From Asaia sp037151935 (GTDB taxonomy: Bacteria > Pseudomonadota > Alphaproteobacteria > Acetobacterales > Acetobacteraceae), in NCBI RefSeq assembly GCF_051628905.1, contig NZ_CP157575.1, positions 2,170,001 through 2,234,000 on the forward strand: 64,000 bases of DNA, in the 5' to 3' direction. A program made the position numbers and the translations under genes. How positions within the stretch are numbered: the stretch's first letter is position 1; each line of letters starts with the position of its first letter. The notes below the pieces were generated by a model, which had not been told where the DNA came from, did no database searches, and saw nothing but the letters and a program-made list of their open reading frames with translations. Of the stretch, positions 45,407 through 53,440 are shown piece after piece.

Positions 45407-46308
45407 GTCCGCTGATGTTTTCTGCCCGTTCGCTGGCGCATGCCAAGATCAATCTGTTTCTGCACATCACCGCACGCCGCGAGAACGGCTATCACGAACT
45501 CGACTCTCTAGCCGTGTTCGCCGAGACAGCCGATGTGCTGACTTTGGTCGGCTCTTGCGCCCCGGAGCATGGCATGAGCCTCGAGATCGACGGGCCTTTC
45601 GGCAACGGGCTCGAAGCCGGGCCGGATAATCTGGTGCTGCGCGCCGCCGCGGCGCTGCGGAAGGCTGCTGGCCTGAATGACAACCTGCCCGCGTGGCAGA
45701 TGCAGCTCACGAAAAACCTGCCTGTGGCTTCCGGTATCGGTGGAGGCTCGGCCGATGCTGCCGCCGCGCTGCGTCTTCTGGCGGCGGCCTGGCAGTGCGA
45801 AAATTTCGATCTTGCGCCGATCGCTGCCTCGCTCGGGGCGGATGTGCCGGTCTGTCTCGCTCAGAAAACCCAGCGTATGCAGGGTATCGGTGAGATACTG
45901 GTTGCAGCGCCGCGCCTGCCACGCTGTGCCATGGTGCTCGTCAATCCGGGTGTCGCCGTGCCGACGCCCGCTGTCTTTAGCGCCTGGAAAGAGTCCGGTG
46001 CATCGTTTCGCCCGGTCGCTTCGCTGCCGGCGCAGTGGGACGATGTGGCAGCCATGGCAACGAGCCTGCGATCAACTTCGAATGATCTACAGGCCCCGGC
46101 GATTGCTCTCTTTCCCATAATCGGGGAAGTTTTGAATAATCTGGAGCGTTCCGAATCCTGTCACTTTGCCCGCATGAGCGGTTCAGGAGCGACATGTTTC
46201 GGCCTTTATGACGATCTGGATGCGGCGCGTCACGCGGCACTGGCCCTGCGCGCTCATGGGTGGTGGGCAGAAGCAGGATGGGTCCAGAATGCGGAGGACC
46301 GGAGCTAG
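45403..46308 (+). CDS. ispE: 4-diphosphocytidyl-2-C-methyl-D-erythritol kinase
   Basis: 301 residues from the ATG overlapping the TPR gene stop. The N-terminus AHAKINLFLHITARRENGYHE and the GHMP kinase loop LPVASGIGGGSADAAAALR (about 109-127) are diagnostic, as is the C-terminal MSGSGATCFGLYDD. It phosphorylates CDP-methylerythritol in the MEP isoprenoid pathway, which supplies the precursors for the hopanoids modified by the nearby hpn genes. Confidence 0.97.
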   Translation: MSPLMFSARSLAHAKINLFLHITARRENGYHELDSLAVFAETADVLTLVGSCAPEHGMSLEIDGPFGNGLEAGPDNLVLRAAAALRKAAGLNDNLPAWQMQLTKNLPVASGIGGGSADAAAALRLLAAAWQCENFDLAPIAASLGADVPVCLAQKTQRMQGIGEILVAAPRLPRCAMVLVNPGVAVPTPAVFSAWKESGASFRPVASLPAQWDDVAAMATSLRSTSNDLQAPAIALFPIIGEVLNNLERSESCHFARMSGSGATCFGLYDDLDAARHAALALRAHGWWAEAGWVQNAEDRS

Positions 46309-46439
46309 GGCGCCTGTTGCTTTTTGGGGCATTCTGACCGGATTCTGTTCTCTTTCATCGAGACACGGCTTTTAGAGCCCGGCCATCCCTGCGCGCGCCT
46401 GTCCACCTCGGAAAATGTAAAATAAGGGATCTTTCGGTC

Positions 46440-46826
46440 ATGGGTGCAAGAATGCAGGTCATTCAGAAAGAAGATGGCACAGGCGCAACGCTCCGTTTTC
46501 TCGAAGGGAGCGGGATCGAAGGCGAGATCGACCTGACGCTCGATCAGCTCAGTCAGCTTATCACGAGCCTCGGTCGTGTGCGCTATGCCATGACGGCCAA
46601 CCAGCCCCAGCCCCCGATCGGCAATGTGCCGTTCCTGCCGGTTTACAGCACGAACTGGGCGTTGCAGATCGATGCCCTTACCGAGGGATCGACCCTAGCT
46701 TATCAACATCCCGCTTATGGACCGGTCGGACTGGTTTTCGCACCCGAAGATATCGAAAAACTGCTTAAGGGTCTCAAACAGCATCGAGCGCTCATGGCCG
46801 CCAACACATCCCGCCAGCCGAGCTAG
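46440..46826 (+). CDS. Conserved-looking hypothetical protein
   Basis: 128 residues. It opens with an alternating strand pattern (MQVIQKEDGTGATLRFLEGS), then LDQLSQLITSLGRVRYAM, a Pro-rich loop, a central strand region (VYSTNWALQIDALTEGSTL) and a C-terminal helix. No signal peptide or membrane helix. The coding look matches the neighbours. No family recognised. Confidence 0.65.
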   Translation: MGARMQVIQKEDGTGATLRFLEGSGIEGEIDLTLDQLSQLITSLGRVRYAMTANQPQPPIGNVPFLPVYSTNWALQIDALTEGSTLAYQHPAYGPVGLVFAPEDIEKLLKGLKQHRALMAANTSRQPS

Positions 46827-46901
46827 ACCAGATCTGCCTTGAAGAAATGCACGGCGCTATGGCCTTCTCCCCTCGGGGGAGCTGCGCACGTGGAATCTTT
46901 C

Positions 46902-48377
46902 TTATGTCGGGAAGTCGAGAGGCTCACCGTAGACATGAACCTTTTCCAGGTGAAGAATTGTCTTTTTCAGCGTCGTAATCTTGATGAATCGGCAGGTGAC
47001 GTCAGGGTAGAGGTCGATTTCCAGAGGTTTGCCGTCACTACCGCCGAACTGGCGCTGTTGCACATGAAGTAGTGACCAGTTCGCATTGTCGGTAGAGCAA
47101 TATACGCGTAAGGGCAGACATCTTTTGGCAACGATCTCGTTATCGCATCTGTTGAAAATACTGACGTGATCGATACTGTGTGGGCTCAGTAAATCAATGA
47201 TCAAGAACGGATTCTGTTCGTCTTCGGTATGAAAAGCCATTACGTTCGTTTTCGAAGCGTTTATGGCGTTCAGAGCCTGTTCTTCCGCAGAATTCCCGGC
47301 GGCATATTCTGTATACGAGCTGATGGTGGCTTTCTTGTCGTGCGACACATTGCGATATCGCCCTTTTTTGCAGGGAGCCGGTGATCGTCCTTCCCAGAGG
47401 CCGATTGTCATATAATGATGATGGGGGTCGAAGCAGAAGCCATTGGCGATCTGATAACCACAATCGGGATTCATGCTGAGATACCAGAAATCATCAATCT
47501 GGAATATTTTCTGCGTGGTCGGCTTTTCTGAAAAACGTCGTTTGATCGCCTCAACTTCATGAGCGGATATCGCGTGGATATAAGGGGCGATGCTCTGGTT
47601 GAAGGCGATCTGCCGGCCCTCCACAAGGGCATAGGCATAAGGAAGGACGTGATATTTATATCGTACATCCTGTGTGGGCAGGAGATCGATCTCGTCAAGA
47701 AATGAAGGCACACTGAAAAATCCCCAGAGCTGGGTATAGATATTTTCTGCCTGTGAGAGCCATGAAGAAATGAATGAAAACGTACTGATGCCCATGACGA
47801 CATTATGAGCGGATCGGATGAGGTCGAAATCCTGTTGAGGAGAGACGTGTTCCAGAAATCGCGCTTCGGGGAAGGCCTCTCGGAGCATTCCGCAGTATAG
47901 ACTGTCATCTATCTGTCCCATGAAGACAGGATTAAGATTGGTTTCTTCTATGATTTTCTTGTAATAAGAGATCGGCAATAGCGGGTATTGAGAGAATCCG
48001 AATATCAGTTCTCCACACCTTATATTTATGACAAGATCGTTTTTATCGATATCGACAGGATGAATGACAGGAAAGATCCTGCGGTAATGATCAGCATTCT
48101 TCATCAGAAAATGTTTTTGGAGATAGCCGTCGAAAATCACCAGGTCGGGCTTATACTGTTCTATTCTGGAAACCACTTCTTTCTCAGATGAGAAGAAATC
48201 GTTTATGTGGAGTGTGCGATAGGGTGACTCATCTATGTCGGGGGTCGTGAGGCCATATTCATCTAGTTTGACATTGAATATCGTGGACCCCGGCCAATGT
48301 CGGGATATTTCATTTGCAGAGATATACTGTATTATTCTATTTCCAATATTTCCATGACTCCTGATCTTGAAGATCAT
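46902..48377 (-). CDS. Fucosyltransferase-like glycosyltransferase with C-terminal discoidin-like domain
   Basis: 491 residues from the ATG at 48377, which has CGGAG 8 bp upstream (the frame extends 13 codons further). The N-terminus FKIRSHGNIGNRIIQYISAN parallels the GxxGNxxFQY start of GT11 fucosyltransferases. LVINIRCGEL (about 115-124) parallels their HxRRGD motif, and DLIRSAHNVVMGISTFSFIS (about 185-204) the donor-site SSFS segment. The C-terminal 100 residues (from NPFLIIDLLSPHSID) look like an F5/8 type C sugar-binding domain. The gene is visibly AT-richer than its neighbours, which suggests transfer. Donor and acceptor unknown. Confidence 0.65.
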   Translation of the reverse strand: MIFKIRSHGNIGNRIIQYISANEISRHWPGSTIFNVKLDEYGLTTPDIDESPYRTLHINDFFSSEKEVVSRIEQYKPDLVIFDGYLQKHFLMKNADHYRRIFPVIHPVDIDKNDLVINIRCGELIFGFSQYPLLPISYYKKIIEETNLNPVFMGQIDDSLYCGMLREAFPEARFLEHVSPQQDFDLIRSAHNVVMGISTFSFISSWLSQAENIYTQLWGFFSVPSFLDEIDLLPTQDVRYKYHVLPYAYALVEGRQIAFNQSIAPYIHAISAHEVEAIKRRFSEKPTTQKIFQIDDFWYLSMNPDCGYQIANGFCFDPHHHYMTIGLWEGRSPAPCKKGRYRNVSHDKKATISSYTEYAAGNSAEEQALNAINASKTNVMAFHTEDEQNPFLIIDLLSPHSIDHVSIFNRCDNEIVAKRCLPLRVYCSTDNANWSLLHVQQRQFGGSDGKPLEIDLYPDVTCRFIKITTLKKTILHLEKVHVYGEPLDFPT

Positions 48378-48960
48378 AACAACATCTCCGAACGGCATAT
48401 TTTTACAAGATTTCAAGATAAATAGATCGTATTTTTACTTGTGATCTGTCAAGTTCAACACCGTCGCAAATGAATGTTTGCGCGGCATGAAGGAAAATGC
48501 TCGGATCTCTTCGAGGTAGGAATCGCGACGATTTGCGTTGGTTCCGTGTAAGTTTGCCTGGAATTCCAATATATATTCACTATATCGCGACGCAATTTCT
48601 GTCTGCTGTCAGGATACAGCATGACAATTACAGAGAGCCTGCATCCTCTTGAGACGTCTGGCTGTCTTGCATTCCCGCACTGACGAGGGCGACGTCTTTG
48701 GTTTTTTCTGCGCGAGATTATTCTATACGGCGATGATGGCCTTCAGTGCCTTCCTGAAAGTCAGGCTGACGAGCAGACGGTCAACCTCCTGCTTCGTTCT
48801 TATGGAACAGTGTTCTGGCTTGCATCACCGGGTTGCCGACTTGGCACGCCTGCGTCGTCACTCTTGGCAGGCGAGGCTCAGCAGAACGAGAACCCGTTTA
48901 TGCACGTAATGGCCGTGTCGAGGTGGCCGCGTCACCTCGGTCGGGCATGGCAGAGCCCAT
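48378..48960. other. AT-richer gene-poor stretch, possibly decayed coding DNA
   Basis: 583 bp. The first 240 bp are AT-rich and contain inverted repeats CGCAAA/TTTGCG (about 48465-48482) and TGCTGT/ACAGCA (about 48604-48621), probably part of the glycosyltransferase promoter. From 48640 on, short open frames exist on both strands, for example a 33-codon minus-strand piece ending LTFRKALKAIIAV, but none has a good start or a recognised family. A relic of an inserted gene is possible. Confidence 0.4.
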
Positions 48961-49977
48961 TCAGGCTTTGCGGCGTATTGCCGCCCAGCCAAGCAATAGC
49001 CCAGCCACGGATAAAACTGTTGCGCTGAAGCCGATCCGCCTTGGAATGGTCAGCAGCAGCGGCTTGCGTCCCTGATCGCGCAGGGGAATGCCTTCATAGG
49101 GTCCATGGGCGGCATAGGCGCCGGGCTGGCTGTCAGTAAGTGTGTCTGTTTCTGTGTCGGCCTTGCCCGATGCATATTGGGCAGTAATGCCTCTCTTGGC
49201 GAGATAGCGATCGCGCAGGGATGGGGCGACGCTATTGATCAGGCTCGGCAGGATCGACGAAGCGCCGACCCAGATCTCGCGATGATGGCCCAGCACGGCC
49301 TGACAGATCGCATGCGCCGCCACTTCGGGCTCGTAGATGCGACCGCTCGGTTTAAGTGCGTGGCCGGAGCGATTGCGGCTCCAGCCCAGACGCGGGGTGT
49401 TGATGGAAGGAAGATGCACGACAGTCAGATCGATGCGGTCGGATAGCGCCCTGATTTCCGGGCGCACGCTGTCGCAGAACGCGCTGATTGCGGCATGGGC
49501 GCCGTTTATGGCGGCCTGAAGCGGCAGACCGCGTAGCGGATGGGCAAGCCCGAGATTGACGATCGTGCCGCTACCGCGTCGGCGCATGCAGGCCAGCGCC
49601 GCCTGGGTGCCGAAAACAGAGCCGAGATAGGTCACGTCAGTCACGCGTCTGAGCGTCTCGGCATCGAGCGACAATACCGGCCCGATAGCCGTCACACCTG
49701 CTGCGTTGATCCATACCGTGATCGCGCCGAGCTCGCGTTCAACGCGCTCAGCAGCGTCGGAAACGGCTTGTGCATCCGAGACATCGACCGGCAGGACGAG
49801 CGTGCGTATGGCGTTTGCTTCGAGTTCAACCGCAGCATCCTGCAGGCGCTGCTCGTTACGGCCCATGAGGGCAATGTCGAAACCGTAAGAGGCCAGCATG
49901 CGCACCGTGGCGCGCCCGATACCGGCTCCGGCGCCCGTGACGACGGCAATCTGGTTGGGCATGGCGGCAATCCTCAT
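48961..49977 (-). CDS. SDR-fold protein lacking the catalytic tetrad
   Basis: 338 residues (a start at Met6, MPNQIAVVTGAG, is equally possible). The NAD(P)-binding motif TGAGAGIG and the DVSD segment are intact. The catalytic Asn, Ser, Tyr and Lys are replaced by Thr116, Leu144, Ile157 and His161, with 13 and 4 residue spacings preserved (PLQAAINGAHAAISAF in place of PLQAAYxxxK). A C-terminal hydrophobic helix (about 312-332) anchors it to the membrane. It lies 5 bp downstream of a YqaA-like gene. Confidence 0.85.
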   Translation of the reverse strand: MRIAAMPNQIAVVTGAGAGIGRATVRMLASYGFDIALMGRNEQRLQDAAVELEANAIRTLVLPVDVSDAQAVSDAAERVERELGAITVWINAAGVTAIGPVLSLDAETLRRVTDVTYLGSVFGTQAALACMRRRGSGTIVNLGLAHPLRGLPLQAAINGAHAAISAFCDSVRPEIRALSDRIDLTVVHLPSINTPRLGWSRNRSGHALKPSGRIYEPEVAAHAICQAVLGHHREIWVGASSILPSLINSVAPSLRDRYLAKRGITAQYASGKADTETDTLTDSQPGAYAAHGPYEGIPLRDQGRKPLLLTIPRRIGFSATVLSVAGLLLGWAAIRRKA

Positions 49978-49982
49978 ACGGT

Positions 49983-50594
49983 CTACAGAAGGGTGATGGC
50001 GAGAATGCCAGCGATGATCAGAAAGAGAAAGCCCAGCATGACCAGCGTCAGGCGACGCTCGATGAAGTCCCTGATCGGCGCGCCGTAGAACCAGAGCAAT
50101 GTTGCCACCAGAAAGAAACGTGCACCACGCGTGACAAGGCTCGCCGCCAGAAAAGGGAGAATGGCGAAATGGGCCGCGCCAGCGGCGATGGTGACAATCT
50201 TGAACGGAATGGGTGTCAGGCCCTTGAGCAGGATGATCGCCACGCCGTAATGACGGAATTTCTCCTGAAGCATCGCGAGGCTATGTTCTGCATGGTAGAA
50301 ATGCACGATCGGCATTGCGACATGCTGGAGCAGCACCGCGCCGATCATCCAGCCCAGCATGGCCCCGGAGACCGAGCCGATCGTGCAGATTGCAGCAAGC
50401 CTGAACGCCCGCTCACGCGCAGCCAGCACCATGGGAATGAGCATGAGATCGACCGGTATCGGAAAGAACGAGGCTTCGGCAAAGGCGACGGCGAAAAGCC
50501 ACCAGCCAGCATGCGGCGAGGCGGCCAGAGCGAGTGTGCGACGATAAAGCGGCATGAACACGAGCAGGCCTCCGGCAATCAGGAAGCCTGTCAA
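49983..50594 (-). CDS. YqaA/DedA-like VTT-domain membrane protein
   Basis: 203 residues with about five hydrophobic segments. The conserved loop FAEASFFPIPVDLMLIPMVL (about 34-53) with its Pro residues, and KGLTPIPFKIVTIAAGAA (about 123-140), are the two re-entrant motifs of the VTT/SNARE-associated superfamily, whose members act in lipid scrambling or transport. It precedes the SDR-fold gene by 5 bp and follows the YnfA-like gene by 16 bp. Confidence 0.88.
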   Translation of the reverse strand: MTGFLIAGGLLVFMPLYRRTLALAASPHAGWWLFAVAFAEASFFPIPVDLMLIPMVLAARERAFRLAAICTIGSVSGAMLGWMIGAVLLQHVAMPIVHFYHAEHSLAMLQEKFRHYGVAIILLKGLTPIPFKIVTIAAGAAHFAILPFLAASLVTRGARFFLVATLLWFYGAPIRDFIERRLTLVMLGFLFLIIAGILAITLL

Positions 50595-50610
50595 TGACCC
50601 AGGCCGAGGC

Positions 50611-50937
50611 TTATGTCGAGCGCGGCCCCCAGAGAATCAGTGCCGCACCGCACAGGCAGATTGCAGCACCTGCCAGCTCCCACCGGTCGGGGCTGCGTCC
50701 CTCGAACACACGCATCCAGATCAGCGAGGCGGTGATGTAAACCCCGCCATAAGCCGCGTAGGCACGACCGGCGCTGTCACTGTCGACCCGCGTGAGGAGC
50801 AAAGCGAAAACCGTCAGACTGAACAGGCCGGGCACGACCCACCAGATCGGTCGCTCCAGACGCAGCCATGTCCAGAAGGCAAAACAGCCTGCGATTTCCG
50901 CAAAGCCTGCGGCAATATAGAGGCAGAGTGTCAGCAT
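50611..50937 (-). CDS. YnfA/UPF0060 small membrane protein
   Basis: 108 residues, four membrane helices. AEIAGCFAFWTWLR and RAYAAYGGVYITASLIWM, and the C-terminal DRWELAGAAICLCGAALIL, match the YnfA family. Some members act as small multidrug-type transporters. It is the first of three same-strand membrane-associated genes. Confidence 0.92.
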   Translation of the reverse strand: MLTLCLYIAAGFAEIAGCFAFWTWLRLERPIWWVVPGLFSLTVFALLLTRVDSDSAGRAYAAYGGVYITASLIWMRVFEGRSPDRWELAGAAICLCGAALILWGPRST

Positions 50938-51047
50938 GGGCGTGTCCGGGAGGGCGGTTTCACAAAGGGGGAGGGACTCACGAAAGCCTCATTCTGGCTG
51001 CGACGGTCCTGCATTGTAGCAGGCGGAGAACCGGGGAGAAGAGGGCG

Positions 51048-51452
51048 ATGAGTGACGCATTGTCGATAGCGGGGCAGTGGGACGGCCAGTTCGCCTATCC
51101 CCGAAATTACGAGCCGGAGTTCTTTCAGGCAGCACTTTTTGAAACTGACTCCCTTATTGGTGGCACGATAACAGAACGGGCCCATGCCAGTACGGCAGAT
51201 TCCGCCTGTTTCGTCTCGCTTGTCACTGGGGCGCGACAGGGGCGGCGCGTGCAGTTTCGCAAAACCTATCAGACCGATCGTCGGAATTATGTCGTGTTTT
51301 ACGAGGGCACACTGAATGAGGCGGGCGACGAGATTGGCGGCACATGGATTATCTCGGAAAGCTGGCAAGGCGCTTTTCTCATGGTCAGGCGCCAGGCTGG
51401 CGCGCAGTCTCAGGCAATCGAGGTCTCGGAGCAGATCGACTGCGACGTCTGA
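51048..51452 (+). CDS. Hypothetical protein, probable beta-sandwich
   Basis: 134 residues from an ATG with a purine-rich GGAGAAGAGGG in front. No signal peptide or membrane segment. Alternating hydrophobic strands (GQWDGQFAYPR, RVQFRKTYQTDRRNYVVFYE, GGTWIISESWQGAFLMVRR) suggest a small lipocalin-like or beta-sandwich fold. No family recognised. Divergent from the YnfA-like gene, upstream of the met genes. Confidence 0.65.
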   Translation: MSDALSIAGQWDGQFAYPRNYEPEFFQAALFETDSLIGGTITERAHASTADSACFVSLVTGARQGRRVQFRKTYQTDRRNYVVFYEGTLNEAGDEIGGTWIISESWQGAFLMVRRQAGAQSQAIEVSEQIDCDV

Positions 51453-51509
51453 AGCGCCGCCTCCACATCGATTATTGCTTTATGGGGCGTTCTGTATAAA
51501 ACACGAGGA

Positions 51510-51563
51510 AATCGTTGAATGCGTCGAGACTGGTTGTAATAACGATCATCAATCGTTCAATGC
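51510..51563 (+). promoter_or_regulatory. Direct repeat with alternative hairpins upstream of metQ
   Basis: AATCGTTGAATGC at 51510-51522 recurs as AATCGTTCAATGC at 51551-51563. AACGAT at 51541 can pair with the ATCGTT of either copy. The arrangement fits a two-site operator or an alternative-fold leader. It is 34 bp before the metQ ATG. Confidence 0.4.
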
Positions 51564-51596
51564 CCCGCCTCGCGCCAGGAACCGGGTGTTTCTCTC

Positions 51597-52412
51597 ATGT
51601 CCTTCGCTTCGCTGCCGCGTCGTTCGGTGTTGTCCACGCTTCTTGTCGCGCCTCTGGCGCTGGGTATGCGCTCAGCGCGCGCGGCCGACAAACCCGTTCG
51701 CGTCGGGATCATGGCCGGGGAGGATGAGGATATCTGGCGACTTGTCAGCCAGAATGCCCAGAAATCCGGCCTGACGCTCAAGATCGTCACCTTCTCCGAT
51801 TATTCGACCCCGGACGAAGCGCTTGCATCGCATGATCTCGATGCGAATTCCTTTCAGCATATGCCGTTCCTGAAAGCCCAGAACGAGGGGCACGGGTTCA
51901 AGATCGTGCCTGTGGGCAACACCTATGTCGCGCCGATCGGGCTCTATTCACGCAAGTGGAAAACGCTCGCCACCCTGCCGAAAGGCGCGGTGATCGGCGT
52001 TCCGAACGATCCCAGCAATGAGGGGCGCGCGCTCCTGCTGCTTCAGTCGCTTGGCTTCATCAAGCTCTCGCCTTCTGCGGGTCTGCTACCCACACCGCTC
52101 GATATTACCGAGAACCCGCATGACTTCACCATACGTGAGCTGGATGCCGGTGTGGTGGGTCGTGCGCTGCCCGATCTCGACGCCGCAATTATCAACACAG
52201 ATTGGGCGCACAAGGCCGGTGTCGATGTCGTGCATGAACGTCTTGCCCGCGAGGGGGTCAAGGATAACCCCTATATCTGTGTGATTGCCGTCAATAGTGA
52301 CGATTCCCAGGCGCCTTGGGTCAAGACGCTGGTGAGTGCCTATCAGCAGCCGAATATTCGTCAGGCGCTGATCGATGTTTACGCCAATACCGTGATCCCC
52401 GCCTTTCCATGA
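51597..52412 (+). CDS. metQ: Methionine ABC transporter substrate-binding protein MetQ (NlpA family)
   Basis: 271 residues. The signal sequence LPRRSVLSTLLVAPLALG has an Arg pair and ends at ARA-A, without the lipobox Cys usual for MetQ. The mature protein has VRVGIMAGEDEDIWRLV, ANSFQHMPFL and IGVPNDPSNEGRALLLL, the family's ligand-cleft motifs. It is first in metQ-metN-metI and overlaps metN by four bases. Confidence 0.93.
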   Translation: MSFASLPRRSVLSTLLVAPLALGMRSARAADKPVRVGIMAGEDEDIWRLVSQNAQKSGLTLKIVTFSDYSTPDEALASHDLDANSFQHMPFLKAQNEGHGFKIVPVGNTYVAPIGLYSRKWKTLATLPKGAVIGVPNDPSNEGRALLLLQSLGFIKLSPSAGLLPTPLDITENPHDFTIRELDAGVVGRALPDLDAAIINTDWAHKAGVDVVHERLAREGVKDNPYICVIAVNSDDSQAPWVKTLVSAYQQPNIRQALIDVYANTVIPAFP

Positions 52413-53440
52413 GTCTTCTCGACGTTTCGGGTCTCTCCTGCCGCTTCGGGGCGCAGACCGCGCTGAGCGACATCAGTTTTCAGATCGATAAAGGCGAGAT
52501 AGTGGGTGTGATCGGCAGCTCGGGAGCGGGGAAATCCACGCTTCTGCGCTGTCTTTGCGCGCTTGAGCGCCCGACGGAAGGGCGCATTCTGCTCGACGGC
52601 GCCGATATCACGCAGCTCACCGAGCGCGAACTGGTGGCCGCACGGCGCAAGGTGGGGCTCGTTTTTCAGCACTTCAATCTGCTGAATTCCCGCTCGGTGG
52701 CCGCCAATATCGCCCTGCCGCTCGAGATTGCCGGCTGGTCGAAAGCCCGTATCGCCGAACGCGTCGAGGAATTGCTGATACTCGTCGGGCTTGAGAGCCA
52801 CGGCTACAAACGTCCGTCCCAGCTCTCAGGCGGCCAGAAACAGCGTGTGGGCATTGCGCGTGCCATTGCCAATTCGCCGTCACTGCTGCTCTGCGACGAG
52901 GCGACGTCTGCCCTGGACCCGCATACGACCGCCTCCATTCTCGAGCTTCTGGCCGATATCAATCGCACGCTTGGCCTCACTATTGTTCTTATCACCCATG
53001 AGATGGAGGTCGTGCGTCGTTTCGCCCATCGGGTTCTCGTTCTCGACCACGGCGCTCTTATTGAAAATGGCGGCATGGCCAAATTGATGCGTGACAGTCG
53101 AGGTGACCCGAGGCTCGAGCGCTTGCTGGCCGATACGCGTCCTGTCCTGCCTGACACCATGAAACGCCAGCTTAGTGCAGGGCCCGTTGAGGGAGGCCTT
53201 ACGCTCATGCGCGTGGTGCTTGGACCTGAGGTCGCGAAAACGCCTTTCCTGTCTCATCTGACCACGCGGTTCGATCAGCAGATCACGCTGGTTCAGGGTG
53301 GCACCCTCTCCTGTGGAGGCGAACTTCTGACCGATATGATTCTGGCATTCTCAGCTCCGGTGACCGACCTGCTCGGTGCTTTCCTCGACCAGCAGGCCCA
53401 TGTGACGGAGGTGCTCGGTTATGTACCGTCTGATCGCTAG
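52409..53440 (+). CDS. metN: Methionine ABC transporter ATP-binding protein MetN
   Basis: 343 residues from the ATG overlapping the metQ stop. Walker A is GVIGSSGAGKSTLLRCL, the signature QLSGGQKQRVGIARAI, Walker B LLLCDEATSALDP and the H-loop ITHEMEVV. The C-terminal NIL regulatory domain (about 260-335) identifies MetN and provides methionine feedback inhibition. It overlaps metI by 20 bp. Confidence 0.96.
   Translation: MSLLDVSGLSCRFGAQTALSDISFQIDKGEIVGVIGSSGAGKSTLLRCLCALERPTEGRILLDGADITQLTERELVAARRKVGLVFQHFNLLNSRSVAANIALPLEIAGWSKARIAERVEELLILVGLESHGYKRPSQLSGGQKQRVGIARAIANSPSLLLCDEATSALDPHTTASILELLADINRTLGLTIVLITHEMEVVRRFAHRVLVLDHGALIENGGMAKLMRDSRGDPRLERLLADTRPVLPDTMKRQLSAGPVEGGLTLMRVVLGPEVAKTPFLSHLTTRFDQQITLVQGGTLSCGGELLTDMILAFSAPVTDLLGAFLDQQAHVTEVLGYVPSDR

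Noticed and set aside
48649..48909. 86-codon plus-strand ORF
   Set aside because: No ribosome binding site, odd composition rich in Arg, Ser and Cys, no family resemblance; kept only as part of the possible relic.
51453..51596. SAM riboswitch before metQ
   Set aside because: I looked for SAM-II and SAM-I core elements and found none; only a direct repeat and weak alternative hairpins are present.
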